Below, one piece after another: positions 38,961-52,800 of a DNA stretch of 64,000 bases. The stretch spans positions 1 through 64,000 of the forward strand of contig JASAMV010007877.1 of the NCBI GenBank assembly GCA_030248065.1, written 5' to 3'. The notes below the pieces were generated by a model. That model had not been told where the DNA came from, searched no databases, and saw only the letters and a list, made by a program, of their open reading frames with translations. The translations under genes were made by a program, and so were the position numbers. The stretch is from Rhynchonema sp. JSB1_4. Its lineage: Eukaryota; Nematoda; Chromadorea; Monhysterida; Xyalidae. Within the stretch, counting starts at the first letter, position 1. Every line of letters begins with the position of its first letter.

Positions 38961-41900
38961 ATGACCAAATCGAAGCAAAAGCGCGCGTCTGCCGTTCGCG
39001 CGAAACGGGCAAAGAAACTCGAACGAAACAGCGACAGCGTGTTTGACTTGAAATTCAACAAGCAGAAACAGCAGGTCGGGAAAGAACCGACTATTTTTGC
39101 TTTGGGTGGTTTTTGCAGCGGGTTAACGGAGCATTACTTTAGCAGAAAGGAGGCGCTTTATGTAAGGCACTTGAAGCACCAGGTGCAGGCAATACAGCCA
39201 CTGATGGTGATGTCACATGGCGACGCTTGCTGTTCTGGTCTGGTGATTCATTTTCTATTGTTTTGGTCGAACTGCCAGCCGTGAGGTGTTCACGTGTCAG
39301 ATTGGAACACAACCAACCGCCGCGCCCGGATGGCCTTTTATAATAACCGAGGTACTGTTTACGGTACGTTTCGCTGATGTGACATCATCGGCTGGTTTGC
39401 CTTCATTTCCACGTGTGCAGCGTGCGCTAACCGATCACACTAGCGCACTTAAAATTCAATATGTTGCCTCCACCGAGCCATTTTTTTGATTGATTTGGAT
39501 TAATACAGGGTTATTGAAGCGGGCATTTTCAAGACCCTTTATCATGCCATGCCAATCGAAACATTTCCCAACTTTCGCTCGCATGTTGCAGGTGCTGGGC
39601 AAGCATGCCCAACAAGTTGCATCACGTGCAGGTGCACCATCTGCGTCACGCAAACGCGGGTTGCAGAAGCGACAGGACACGCTGTTGAATGAATTGCACA
39701 ATTGGGGCAAGGCGAATACGTTGAGGGACAGACGCGTCGGTGGGGACACAGAGGAACAACGCAATGTGAAAAGGTGCATTTGCATTTATTCGGCGAAGTT
39801 TGAAATCGAATAAGAGGCGTAACTGATGGAATTATCAGTAATGGTCAGGCCGTGCATTTTTTATTGCGCGCATACCAACTCAATAATAGATAATAGCAGG
39901 TCATACGTTGTGATGAGGTAAGGATTTGTTCACGGCCCTGTTGCACATCATCATCGTTCGGCTTGGCTTGTAGCAGCTCCGTCGCCGCAGGCCAGCCAAT
40001 CAGAGCTCTTTGAAATTCAAAACAATGCGACCTGTGCGTGAAATGTGATCTGTGTGTTCATGGAACTGTTTCTGAAAAACTGAAATTTTGGCTTCAAACC
40101 CACTATGAATCAACGCTACAACTGCGTCCATCAGATTTTTGTTTCAAGTGTTGATAACTTAGCCATGCTTGATAAGAAGCGCTGACATCTGCGCTTTAGT
40201 GCCTTGAGTTGGTTGCAACATAATTGAAAATGAGAAACTCAAATTTCATCGAAAACCAATCAAAAACGAATGACCATAACTGTATACGTATTTTCGTTCA
40301 GATTTGCGCTCGAGCAACAACATCGCTTGAAGAAGGCGCAAAAGAAGAGCAAATACCGACTCGATGATGACAATACTGACACGTTGTTGACACATCACGG
40401 ACACACGTTGGCTGACATTGAGAGCATGCACGACAGACCGGCACGGGATCAAGATGGGGAGGTGGGCACGGGCGTTGGGGATAATGTTTGTGGTCACCCA
40501 AAGATTGAAAATCAAAATGAAAACCGTCAAACATAACCCAAACCGCAAGCACAAATGTCCTTCAGATTTCTTTGGGGTCTGTTATGTCTGATGCTGATGG
40601 TGCAAGCATGCTTGATAACTTGGACCGCCTTTTCCTTTGCAATAAATCTTGTTGTTTAACTAGAAGAAAAATAATATCATTTGTATCTGCAAGAGAAGTG
40701 AAATTTTGACGTGCGATTCGCGCCGGCTATTGTCCAGTTGTGATGACCCCACCGGTCTGCGGCAAATGGACAGAATATTCAAAACTCAACTTACGGTCAC
40801 CACATCATTGTCACAAATCTGGTCACATTTCGTTCCGCAGGACACGACCGTGTCGGCTGATTTCGTTCGACGCGCGCATTTCGGTGGATTTGATGATGAT
40901 GGGAGCTCGGATGAGGATGCGAATCCGAATTTGATTGGACTGGGTGGGCAGGAGGGATCAACGAAGAACAAGCGAAAGTCGGCGATCGATGAATTGATTG
41001 CACAATCGAAGATGGACAAACATGATCGCTTTGTACGATACTTTATTTCTTGTTTTTTGTTGAAAATACAGTCGCTCTTTTTGCTCAAACGCAGTGAAGC
41101 CCTCCTTACTATGGTTGACAGCTTGGTTTTTAAATGTGACGCGTTACGTGTACGCCAACTTGCTGGTATTCAACAACAGTTTAGAAGAGTATTATGCGAC
41201 GGTTCAGTCCCGGAGCACAGGTTCAGGCCGGGCATGAGCCTAAGGGTAGCGAGAGCATTGTGTGACTGTTGTATTTAGCAAATTATTGAAAAAATTAATT
41301 TGGAGTCCTGTCTAAGCCCACAAATGGGGCAAATATGCGGGGCATGATTCGGCCGGGCCTGAAAAGGTCGGGTCTGAACTTCCGGGCTTGAAAAGTCGCG
41401 GAATATTAGAGGAGTATCGTTGGTGATCAAAAATCCGTGTCCATTCCTGTGATGTCACTGGCTACTATAAATATAAATGTGAAGTGCAAGTGAATATTCT
41501 CAAGTGCAAGTTGAAGAACTTGTTTTTCAGTTGAACCGAGAGAAACAAATGGATCTGACTGATCAACTAGATGAACAATGGAAACAGCTGTTCGGTGGAG
41601 GAAACGTGATGGGAACGATGATTGCAAATGATAAAGAGAAGGAATCGGCCAAGAAGAACTCTGATTACGATGGTCGGGGAAATGCATCATTGGCAATTTT
41701 GTTTGACCTCTTTGTAATATTAAATTTTTGCTTCAGCAAGTTCAGGGAGTATTGATAAATCACTCCAATCTGATGACAGCTCGTTCATGCTTTAATCATT
41801 AGCTGTTTCCGCATGTTTCAGTCATTTATCGATTGCTACAAGTGGATAACCAACGTGCACAGGCTGGCGATCGATCGAAGACCACTGAAGAATTGGCGAA

Positions 41901-44900
41901 AGAAGAGAGGGAACGATTGGAAGAACTGGAGAAACAACGGTTGGATGCTTTGTTTTATTTGTCTTCACATTCTGGGCGCGCGCGTGGTATCCAGCTTGGT
42001 GATGGGATCAAATTTTAGAACGTTGAAAGCAACAGTGCGTCGGTGCGTCTCGAAATCTCTATTTTTTTGTTCAAAAAAGCAAGTGGTGGCCACGACAGAT
42101 CCGATCTTATCGGGTGCACCATCTTATCGCCGTGATTGCTTCTTGCTTGCCACCACTTTTTCGTCAGATTCAAATTTAACTTCAACACGTGGCTCTGAAC
42201 TACGTTTGTTTGCAAATTTATTTGATTTTCAGATTGGCTCGAATGTCCGGTCCTAGTCTTGCTCCGGATGAGAGCAGCACCTTAAAGGACAGCCTTGCCA
42301 AATCCGGCAGCGACTACGTTGCGGTGTATGACAAGGACGGAAAATTGGTGAATCTACCGGACTCAGACAAGAAGTTGGAGTCGAAACTCAAAACGCGCGA
42401 CACGCCCTATCGACCGAAGAAACGCGTGCGTTTCCAAGTTGACCGGGACGCGACGAGGAATCCGGATGAACTGGATTCCGACTCAGATCTGGACCAATTT
42501 GAAATGGTGAGCAATTTTAAATTTGAATGCATAATTTGAGGTATTGAAAAAAGAAAAAATACACTAATTTTTATAGAATGGTTCCTCTGATGAGCCAGCA
42601 ACATCTGCGTACGTGACGGATGCCCAAAATGTCACTATTCCGTTTGTGTTGGCAATGCCTGGCAATTATGACAAATTTGTGTGTTTTGTTAAAGGTGTGT
42701 TTCTTTTGCGCTGTGTGAGATACAAATTTTTCCACGGTTAGTGTTTTCTTATGTAAAGGTTGTGTAACATCAGCGTCGCCTGTGTTGCAGCAAGAGTCCC
42801 AGTTTTGGCTGTTTTTCAAATTACTGTTTCTAATCAAAAGAATTATTTGTACTAAATAACTAAGAAATAAATTACTAAAAGACTATTTTTCAAAACTTAT
42901 AGCGATAACTGTATTTTTAACGTGGGAAATTCCAAACGTAGACTTAGTATCAAGTGACTGCTAGTTGTACGGTCTTTGGACCGCCATGCATAGATGCAGT
43001 GTACCATTAGTAATAAGTTACCTGCACTTTTTTCCAGTGCAGTCCATAGTTACGTTCCATAATTCAAATTGCCGCTCATCTTTTTTTTCAGGCCGCACTG
43101 TGGCCGATCAAGGCCTAATCTTTGAGCGACTAGTCAAATGTCACCATCCCAGTCTGGCTGAAGGCAACAAGAAGAAGTTGCAACGAATGTTTCTCTTTCT
43201 TTTGCGATATTTCGATTCGATTTGCAATAAAACTGCAGCCGCTGATGTTGACATGCAGATGTTGGATACAATTACGAAGTCGCTGTTCAAATTGGCTCAG
43301 GTTTGCTTTTAGTTCTTTAGTTTTAAAGCTTTTTCAGTCATGGTCTTATTCGCGGTGTCAAATGGTTAATAAAGCACGTTCGATTTATGTTGGTTTTGAA
43401 ACATTTCTGAACCTGAAAAAACTTTTGTTCAGCAACTACAACCTTGGAGTCTGACCAAAATTAGCTCTTTCTGTCTGTTTTTTTAACTTTAAATCGGGGA
43501 CAAAGATGACGTGGAAAAAATTCCGGTATATGGACGGTTTCACCATAAAGAGTGTCACTGTAAAGAAGGTAGACTGTCAAATAAGTAATTACCAATTATT
43601 TATTTTTGTCCTTTGACTGCAGTTCAATCCGTCCTACGCGGCACAAGCGTGTCGCGCGTTACTCAAGCAACATTGGCGGGTGGTAGACAAGAACCCAGCC
43701 AAATGGCTGGGGTTCTCAACCTTGGCATTTTGCCAGCTCGTCTCCAAACTGTTTCCGACCACTGATTATTGGCATCCGGTTTGTCATTTTTTATTTTGGG
43801 TTAATTTTTTAGGCATTTTTGTTGAATTCCATGTTTCACAGGTCTGCATGCCCACGCTACTTCTTCTGTCTCGGTTCCTGTCTAAGGGCGTGTGTCGCAC
43901 CGTGCGTCAAATCGCGAAGGGACTGTTCGTTACGCAAACAATTGTCGACTCGTTCCTGACAGGGAGCTCGCGGTATTCGCCCGAATGCGTCGCCTTTATA
44001 CATCAGGGGTTATTGTGTGCTGTTGAGAAACCGGAACATTTGCCAACCATTGGAACAGTGCAGAAAACGGCGCAGTTGTTGTTTGTTCAGGTTTGTTTAC
44101 TGCGTGCGCACCAAAATAAATTTAGAACTCGCTGAAAAAGTACTTGATAATGAATGGGAGTTTTTCATTGATCTGTTGTTTGTTGACTGTTGTTCTTCGG
44201 ACTCGAATTTACCGTTGGCTGTAATGGAGCCAGTGTTTTAGTCAACTCCCATTGTTGATGTCTTATTATCGAAACATTTCTAGTTCCGCAACATATTTTG
44301 TGGTGTGTTACTCACCCATGATGTCTTACTGTAAACTGCGCATGACCCATGTGTAAACTGCGCCCATGCACAATCAGCGCAGTTTACTGCTATTTGAAGT
44401 GTTGATACCAACGCTAGATACTAGATTTCTTCGGAATTTATTTTTAGCTAAGACACTTTACTTTTTCTAAATATGTTGATCTGAACTCCTTGTTTCAGCC
44501 CGCAGCCCCTCCAGACGCAACCAACATCTTCCCGTGCCTGACCATGACCCAAGTGTTCACCAACAGTGCCAGTGCCTCCAACATCGATGTGCGTGCGGCA
44601 CAATTGAGCTGTGTGAAACATCTAGTTGCCCTGATTGACAAATGCGATGCATTGTGGAGAGCACTGCCGTCCTACGCTGTTATATTCTCCGCTTTTGTTA
44701 GAGTGATGAAACATCTGCCGGTTGAGCGGTATCCCGAGGAATTACAGGTGCTGTATGTTACGGCGTCTTTCTCGAATTTGAGAGTTCGTGGGACTGAACT
44801 TCTGGCTCGTGGTGATACCACAATAGTAACAAACACTGTTAAGATACACAGCTTTCGTGTGCACATGCAGCATCAGTGAACTTGGGTTCTGGTTTTGTCC

Positions 44901-45752
44901 GTGACCAAGTGATAGAATTTGTACCCATTTTTGTTCAGTCTTGTCAAATGTGTGTGTGTGCGTGTGTGGCGCCGAATCATTTTTTTGACTGGTCTGCTCG
45001 GCATCAATGCGTGCGCATGAGAAAAAGGCAATCTGCATGCATCACTTCACAAAACAATGAACTCGACTTCATTTCAGACGTCGATCTCCACGCTTCTCGC
45101 CAAACTCGACCAAATCGCGCTCGGCGGTCAATCCCTGGTGCCTCTGCATCGTGTCAGCGCGAGAAATCAACAGAAATCCATTGAATTCCTCGAACCCCGA
45201 ATTGAGATGAACTTTGATCCGGAACGACCGAATAAAAAGGGCAAGGGACTGAAGGGAGAGAAGGCGGAGCGATTGAAATTGAAGCACAAATACAAGCGGG
45301 AGTTGAGGGGCGCGATGCGCGAGGTTTGAGCGTTGTTTTCGTTCATGTTTTGTTGTGAAACATTTTCGTGGCGGTCATTTGCGGCTAGGAATGTTTCACT
45401 CTCTGTTCAAGTACCGGTTGGTTGCTCGCAACGACAGTGAACGTATGCTTTCATGATGGTGAAACAATGACAAATATCGTGAATAAATACAAAAAAAGAC
45501 CGATGATAAATTCAATGGTGCACGCACAAGTGCATCCAATTAATGGTTCACAAGATGTTTTCATTCATCAACGTTCAGGTGCGCAAGGACCAACAATTCA
45601 TCGCGCGCGAGGCCCTACATCGTGAACGTGCAGTTGACGCTGAGCGAATTCGCAAGACACGTGACATCATGCGAACTCTGTCGGGACAAGAAGCTGATTA
45701 TAAACAATTGGAGCGCACGAAAGGCACTATGAAGAAACGCGGCATCAAATAA
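38961..45752 (+). CDS. nop-14: NOP14, nucleolar 40S ribosome assembly factor
   Basis: U3-processome component required for 18S rRNA maturation. Fourteen exons in phase: 38961-39074, 39592-39773, 40302-40461, 40841-41032, 41531-41672, 41822-41939, 42233-42506, 42577-42694, 43092-43300, 43623-43778, 43842-44090, 44499-44747, 45078-45323, 45579-45752; 860 residues against about 857 in human. Marks: basic start MTKSKQKRASAVRAKRAKK, RFALEQQHRLKKAQKKSKY, LTHHGHTLADIE, AHFGGFDDDGSSDED, KTTEELAKEERERLEELEKQR, IPFVLAMPGNYDKF, and the C-terminal PRIEMNFDPERPNKKGKG and AREALHRERA before a basic end. The stop is immediately followed by a tandem duplication in the 3' flank. Confidence 0.96.
41190..41410. 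repeat. Dispersed GGCCGGGCCTGAA-type repeat, copy 1
   Basis: It runs from GCGACGGTTCAGTC to CTTGAAAAGTCGCGGAAT in NOP14 intron 4. It includes GGCCGGGCCTGAA and CAGGTTCAGGCCGGGC. An inverted related copy lies at about 62130-62310. No target duplication was identified. Confidence 0.6.
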
Positions 45753-45961
45753 CAGTAGTTTTTGCAGGAAATTTATATTTGTTACTCGTTGATTTCTTTC
45801 TTCCGTTCATTGTTGGACAATGTTGTTGTTATTTGTTACTTTTTGTCAGAATTCTAAATGACAGTAGTTTTTGCAGGAAATTTATATTTGTTACTCGTTG
45901 ATTTCTTCCGTTCATTGTTGGACAATGTTGTTGTTATTTGTTACTTTTTGTCAGAATTCTA
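45752..45961. repeat. Tandem duplication of about 105 bp after NOP14 stop
   Basis: Copy 1 (45752-45860) begins ACAGTAGTTTTTGCAGG. Copy 2 (45861-45961) repeats it, with a 4-bp deletion (TTTC) as the only difference I noted. It overlaps the NOP14 stop codon and probably lies in the 3' UTR. Confidence 0.85.
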
Positions 45962-46800
45962 TGAAAAGTCAGCAGTAAAATAATATCTTAGTCGACAGAA
46001 AGAGATTGTGCAACTGCTACCCTTGGCTTCCTGCACTCGTCTATCACTGTCGAGCTGCTGGGCTCATGGCCCAAGCAGGAACTATGTTGTCGTTTCCTTA
46101 TTCCTGTCCTGTTTCTGGTGCTGGGTACTCATTCATGCTGCTGTTGGTCTTTCTGCTAATTGTTCCCTTGGTTTATGTCAGATTGTGTTGTAAAAGTGAG
46201 CGCAATAATATCCGAACCAGCAGATACGCATTAGCTCACTGGCATAATGGGCACTTTTGGCTTTAGTGTTCACAAAAACCGCAGTTTTGTCCTTGAGCTT
46301 TGTGCCGCCTCTGAGTGACGCACCATAGGTGGCTATTTTGTGCCCTCAAGGACATTGATAGTAGCACAGCAGGCAGGTAGGCTATCATCTGTTCTGGCTA
46401 GCTAGCTAGCTGGCAAGCTAGGTAATTTGGTCGCCATGGAAATTATTCACCGAAATAGATTCTAGATGCACATAATATGTACGACTGTTTTGGTCGTCCC
46501 TCTCGCGGTAGCTGCGCTTTGTGCAAAGGTGCTCTCACAAATGTGTTTATGTTAGCAGTCTGACCGTTTGGGAACAGATTAGACGGGTTTGGTGTTTGTG
46601 TTACTATTGACATAGCGGTTAGATGACAGTTTAGCTGTATTTGCATTGAAGATTAAATCAGGCTTGATTTTGATGATTTGTTTACTTGTTCACAGATTTG
46701 AGGCGAAAGATGCTGCATCTGGTCATATCACTTGATTAACGGTAACAATGAGGGCAAATTGACGAAAAATTGTCGACAATCGACAAAAATTTTAGTCACC
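45962..46800. other. Intergenic, NOP14 to rootletin
   Basis: It contains a GCTAGCTAGCTAGC run at about 46400. Frames near 46006-46266 are hydrophobic but unsupported. It probably includes the rootletin promoter. I did not find a convincing ciliary X-box. Confidence 0.45.
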
Positions 46801-49800
46801 ATGATGAATGAAGATGATCGGGAAGGCTCGCTCACGACACCGTCGTCGGATGAGGGCACAAGTGAAAGGTTGGGGGTTGTTTATTTGTCATAAATTTTGG
46901 CCTTTTTGCAGTAGTTTTTGTGGTCACATAATTTGCCGTTCGAATTCTGTGTTGTGATGTGATCGGCATCCGCGCCTCTATCGCTGCCTTCAGGCCTCTA
47001 GCGGCATTGTGCGCCCATGCCTGCTGCAGGGGTTTCTTTCAAACGTTTGCAAATGTCTCAGATTTTTACGTGAAAGTTACATATTGTACTTGCTGTGTGT
47101 GAATTCAGCAAATTCTGTCGTTGCCTAATCAAAAGCGGTAGCGTTAGTCGGCAGAAGCTCGCGTTTGTTCCTGAAAGCAAGATTTTAAAAAATTAAATCT
47201 GACCATTTTAACGTAGTTCATCTTGTTTGCACGTTGTTTTTGTGATCACTGATCATATGTATGCAGTCACATTTCACTGAGAGCATGCGATGTGTGCGGT
47301 TGCCCGGTTCAAGTACTGGAAAAAGTCAAACTAGCCAAAAATCTGGCAAGTGCGGGGTCGTGACTATAACGATGATGACTACAGCGTGTTCTGACTGTGA
47401 CATGTTCCGACGAGCGAGTCTTGCTGCAAATGCAATGCACGCATCAATCTGGCAACCAGTGCGACGATAGACTGCTCGCTGATGTTTCACCCGTGATAGA
47501 TTAGGGCCCAAAGAGGGGACAGAAACGATGCGCGAGGTGCACTTTTAACGCACAACCAAAAATCCCAAAACATGATGTTGGAAACAAAAAACATTTTGGC
47601 GTGGTGTTGAATTGGGTGTGGCGTGCCGCGCACCAAGTTTGACGCGTAGCTCGGCTTGACACACAAATTGAGGTGACGAGCACGACCATTATCCAGTCAT
47701 CTTGGAGCTCAACCAAACTCGGTGTCTGACGTCTGACAAAACTTTGTTATGGTAAAGGGTTGTTTGTGATTGCTTGACAAACAGCTAAATGCTGTGTTTT
47801 ATCACATAAAGCCCCGAAGAATCTATTCGGAAAAAGGTGGAAAATAGGATTTTTGGTTTCAATTATTTTACCCTACCTTACTTCATCTTCACAAAACCCA
47901 TCCATTTCCAGTCCCAACAGCCAAGCCACATCATCAGCGGTCCTACAAAACAGCCATACCACAACCAGTGCAACAACACTAGATGCGCGCACGGATGACT
48001 ATAAACGGGATTTGCAACGGTACAGAAGGAAATTGGAGACGGCAGCGGGCGATATGAAGGATAATCGTATTGAAGTGATCGATATGCAGAAACATGTGCG
48101 TTTGAGTGCGGCTTTCAATTGATGTTTTGTTTTTTACACGTCGTTTCTATGTTGTAGGCAACTTGAAACTAAGCGAGCCAGTTTTTGGAACGCTAGTCAT
48201 TTGTCGGTGAAACATCAGCTGCCATGCGTTTGTTGTCCCTTTATCCCTGCTTATTTTACCGTTTTCATGCAGCTTTTGTCTTTGATTATTGAAATAGTTT
48301 CTGGATGGGCTGTTTTTGATTGGCAGTTGGCACATGCGAGGTGCACCATGTTGAGTTTGGAGTTATTCGAATATACATGCTGTAGGGACGCTCAACTTGG
48401 TGGCATTTGGTCAGTTGAATAAACCAAGCAGTTCATTCATGCTTTGCAATGTTTCTGCTCAGTTAGTTTTCGATCAATTCACCCACAATTCACAGCGATC
48501 ACATGCATGAGATTCATGGTTATTCAGCGATTTGACGCCTTTTGTTATCCATACTATAACATCGTAGGCGCTCGATTCAAGCCCGGTGTATTGTTACTGA
48601 CGCTGACTTTGGACTGCACTAAGGCACAGTGTGTCGATCCAGATCCAGCGTCAAAGATCTGGGTTCTGCGTCTCGTATAGTCCCATATTTTACTTGTTTT
48701 GGTGATCTGGTATCCATGCTGAATTTTTTATTGTTGGCGCACAGTCCACACAAGAGGTCATTATTGACCATTTTTCTCAGCGCTGATCATATGACGCTGA
48801 AACATCAGCAGTATTGCTTTGGTGGCTGTTGATTGTTTTTGATCTGTGATCGTGAATCCAACCTACCGTGCAATAATTGCGTTATTCGTGTCTCACCAAA
48901 TCCACATATTTATTATTTGTCACTGGGAAATTCGGACGTGACGCTATTTTGTAATAATAGTCGCAAAATGGCAGCTGTTGCAGCTAACCTCGATGACAGA
49001 GCGTCTTCGCAACGAGCTTCGTTCAACGCATCACGCGCATTATGAGAATGACAACGATCACGATAACAATAATGATGATGCCGCAGCTGATTTGAATCAG
49101 TTCAATGTTGGTTCATTTTGAAATATTGATTGGTATCTTGTTTTCGGGAGCTTTTGTAATTCTCGACGTTTTTATTCATGTTTTCAACGGCCCTTCAAAA
49201 CGAAAACCTCCCTGAAATGAATGTGTTTTGAACGACATTTTGGTTCCAGATCGTTGTGACCGAAAGTAATGACGGAACCTGATTGTGCCACTGTAATCGC
49301 AACTTTTTACATCCGAATTGCAGCCGCCAAGTATCTTCTTCGACGACTCTATTCTGGCGCAGGGCGGCATGTCCGCATCCCAGTTGGCCACCCTTAGTCA
49401 CTGCAACAATCCATCGCACGCTGAAATGGTCGTGCAATGCGCCAGCGCCAACAGAAAGTAAGTGACATTGTTTTACTGTCAAAATTTGAATCTAAGCCTG
49501 TGTTGAACTTGATGATTCGATCACTATGTTTGATTCCGACATTAAATTTGAAACAAAATCGTGTATTTTTTTCTCAGAAGCACGCTGCTGGAAGAGCGTC
49601 TGCAACGTGTACAAGACGAACTAGATGCACTCGGCCGTGCCAATTCAACGTTATTGGGTGATTTCGATCGGGTGTCAAGCGATGCACGCATGAGCTCGGA
49701 ACGATTCTATAAACAGAGAGACGACTGGAAACGACAGCAAACGGTTACTGTTTTGAAAAATAAATGTTACAAATTAATAGATAAAATTTGTAAGATAAAT

Positions 49801-52800
49801 TGTTTTCATCTTTAAAAGCCAATGTTTGTTTCAGCTGTTGATGGAACGGCTAAACAGCGAGCATTCGCAGTTGTTACAACTTTGGTCGATAGCACAACGG
49901 CTGAGGCACAATATGAGGGACACAAGATCATCCTGTGAACGGGATTTGACGGTTCGGCTGATTTTTGTAATAAATTTTTCGATAAGAATATCAAAATCGG
50001 CATTTTTTTGCAGGTCATGCAAACCGAGCTGCATCGCGCCAGAAATCAATTGTTGAGCGCTGTACATCGCGCTGATCTCATGCGGATACGAGGCTTTTTG
50101 GGACAGTATTCGGAGGTATGGCCTTCCATCTGTGTATCTCGTGTTGATGGTGAAATTTATGTGCTCGAAAGATGTCGTAATCTCTGCTCGTGATAACTAA
50201 ATCATAGTTTGCCTGATATATGAAGGCTGACGACCCTTTTTGGCCAGTTTGGTCACCGATGTTCTCCCACAAAAAGGTCGTCTGCAAGGCGACGGCAAAT
50301 AAAGGCAAACTTCACCAACACGAGCCCGATTTCGAAGGTGGTGTGTATTTAAAACGAACAGAAAGAGAAAATCATCATGCTCCACTTTATATTCTTCAAC
50401 GTGTAACATTTCCCAAATCAGCAGCCACGTATGAATGTTTCACTATTCTGCTAGCTACAAAATCGGGCTCGTGTTGGCGTAGTTTGCCTTTACCTTTTCC
50501 AATTACAATAGGTCAGTGTTGTAGACAGGCTGGAGCATAGCAGTACAAAGATATTGTTTCAGGCACGAGCGGTTATCGATCGATTGATAGCCGATGTGGA
50601 CGAGAATCGGGTGCCGCCCGAGCAAAGACGACAGGTCATACATGAAATGTTGAAGAAGATATTGGAACAACAAACGCAGCTCGTTGTTGCACAGGCCGAT
50701 CGGTGCGGGTCCCTTTTCGTCTGCGCTTGTTCCTTCAGCCGAGTATTTGCATCTCACGCACGGTTTATTTGCATTGTAGCCACTGATATTGACAATAGTT
50801 TCATAACTCTTTCCCCAGAAATGTTTTGTCAGCAATGTCAAACTGAGTTATTCGACCGAACCTAGGATGTCATGGTTCATGGTTCGGTGCGTTACGAATC
50901 AGATCGAAATCAAAATTGTCAGGGCTCTTCAAATATCAGTTTTCGAGCCAGTCACAATGCAGAGCTCATGCATCGTCACATTTAATTCCAGCCAATCCTC
51001 CACCCAACAACACCCATCCTCCACCGACGAGTTGCACACTGCTCGCGCCGAATTGAACGATGTGAAATCGGCGTTGGCGTTGAGCGAACAGCAATGTGCC
51101 GATTATACGGCATTATTGGCTGGATTGAACAAATTGTGTGCCGAGAGTGGCGGTCGAGATGGTTGGTTTCCTGATTGAAATAATTGTGTTGGTGTGAAAG
51201 TCTCTGTTGCAATCTGCCGCAGAAAAATTGATGATTTGGTAGTTTGGGTAACCGATTGGCATTTGATAACAGACAGACTCGGGCATTTATATCACCCTGC
51301 TCTATTTCTTTCGTTCCATTGATGCTTGCGTTCAGCACAAGAGATTTACATACGCCACCACAGCGGCAATCTGTGACACTTAGCTTCAAAAATTGTGTTC
51401 TTTCGTCAAAAAAGCAAGATTGTCTATGGTCAGCACACCACAGATGGAGCCTGATGTTGCACCGGTGCTATAAGTGTTCGTCAAAACATTACCCGTGTCA
51501 GTGGCGTTCTGTGGATTGTAGCACAATAAATTATCAAGGCGAAAAAACTTATGATCATATATCCCAACTTCAGGTATCTCAACACCGACCCCAGTGCGCG
51601 GCCGATCCCTAAGTCCAGCAGCGCAGGCGCAGTACGCAAACACGATTCGAACGACGGTCATACAGCAGAAACACGAAATTGAGGTGGCGATTTTTATTGT
51701 CGTTTTTTTACATTTCTTGTCATTGAAAGTGAGAGTCCGTGAAAAATAGAAATAATTAGGATTTGCAATCGGCCAAGCGCAACGCGCAAGAGCAGGTTGA
51801 TGAGCTGAAACATTCACTTGAGACGACCACGGCTGAAGTGAAGCGACTGAGGGAGGAACTGACGAGCAGTCAACAACAGTGCGCTTCGTTGTGAGTTGTT
51901 GTTGCCCGATTTATGTTTGTTTTATATGGATATAGATGTAATGTTATTGTTGATTTTTCTATTTTTTCCACACACATGTCGGCGAAGTATTGGTGCTGTA
52001 AATCTTCCAAATGCTTCATGATCACCGTGAAACATTTATAGGTGTCGAAATCAGCGCCTTACAGATTGAGTCATAGGCCATGATGCAGCAACTCACTAAC
52101 CTCAGAAACGTGCACCTGTCTTGTTGCCGGGATGTTTGTTTCTGCATGTGAAATTCCGTTTTTTTCGCACAGGTCCCGGTCACGTGACGAGGCATTCAAT
52201 CGGGCGCGTACGGATTCCGATTCAGCAAAGTTCGTCTTCGGTTTCTTTGACATGTCAATAATTTTATTCAGAAATATTTCCACCAACTTTCAATGCGCCA
52301 TTTATATTCTTTCAAGAATCCGTCTCGAACGCCAAGTGGAATCACTGACCAAAGAGATTGAAACATCACGTCGACGCCACGACGAACAAAGCGAAACATT
52401 AGTGGTGCTGCAGCGGGACGTGGAACGGGCCGATGCGACGAAGGGCGAATTGGAGATGAAGCTGGCTCGCGTGACCACGCAGGCGGAAAGGGGTACGTCG
52501 TTTTGGAGGGGATTTTTGTGTTTTTCTCGTAAAGCTGGAGCAACGTTGATTATTGAACTTTAAATAAATAGTCAGCATGAAACATCAGCATTATACCCAT
52601 TGAGTAATGCAGCAAGATAACGGTGGGGATGGGAGAGATTGAGCACGTGAACTGCGACATGCACAGAAAATCCTTTGGCGTTTATTACCTTCGAAAGCTT
52701 TTATGATTTTGGCGATTTCTGTGGAGTCATTTTGACGTGTGCAATACACCGAATTTTGTGACGTTTTGCACGAGAAGCAGTCATCGACATCATATTGACA

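Noticed and set aside
46006..46266. Hydrophobic 86-codon frame upstream of rootletin
   Set aside because: No ATG context or splice support and an overlapping frame of similar quality; treated as chance.
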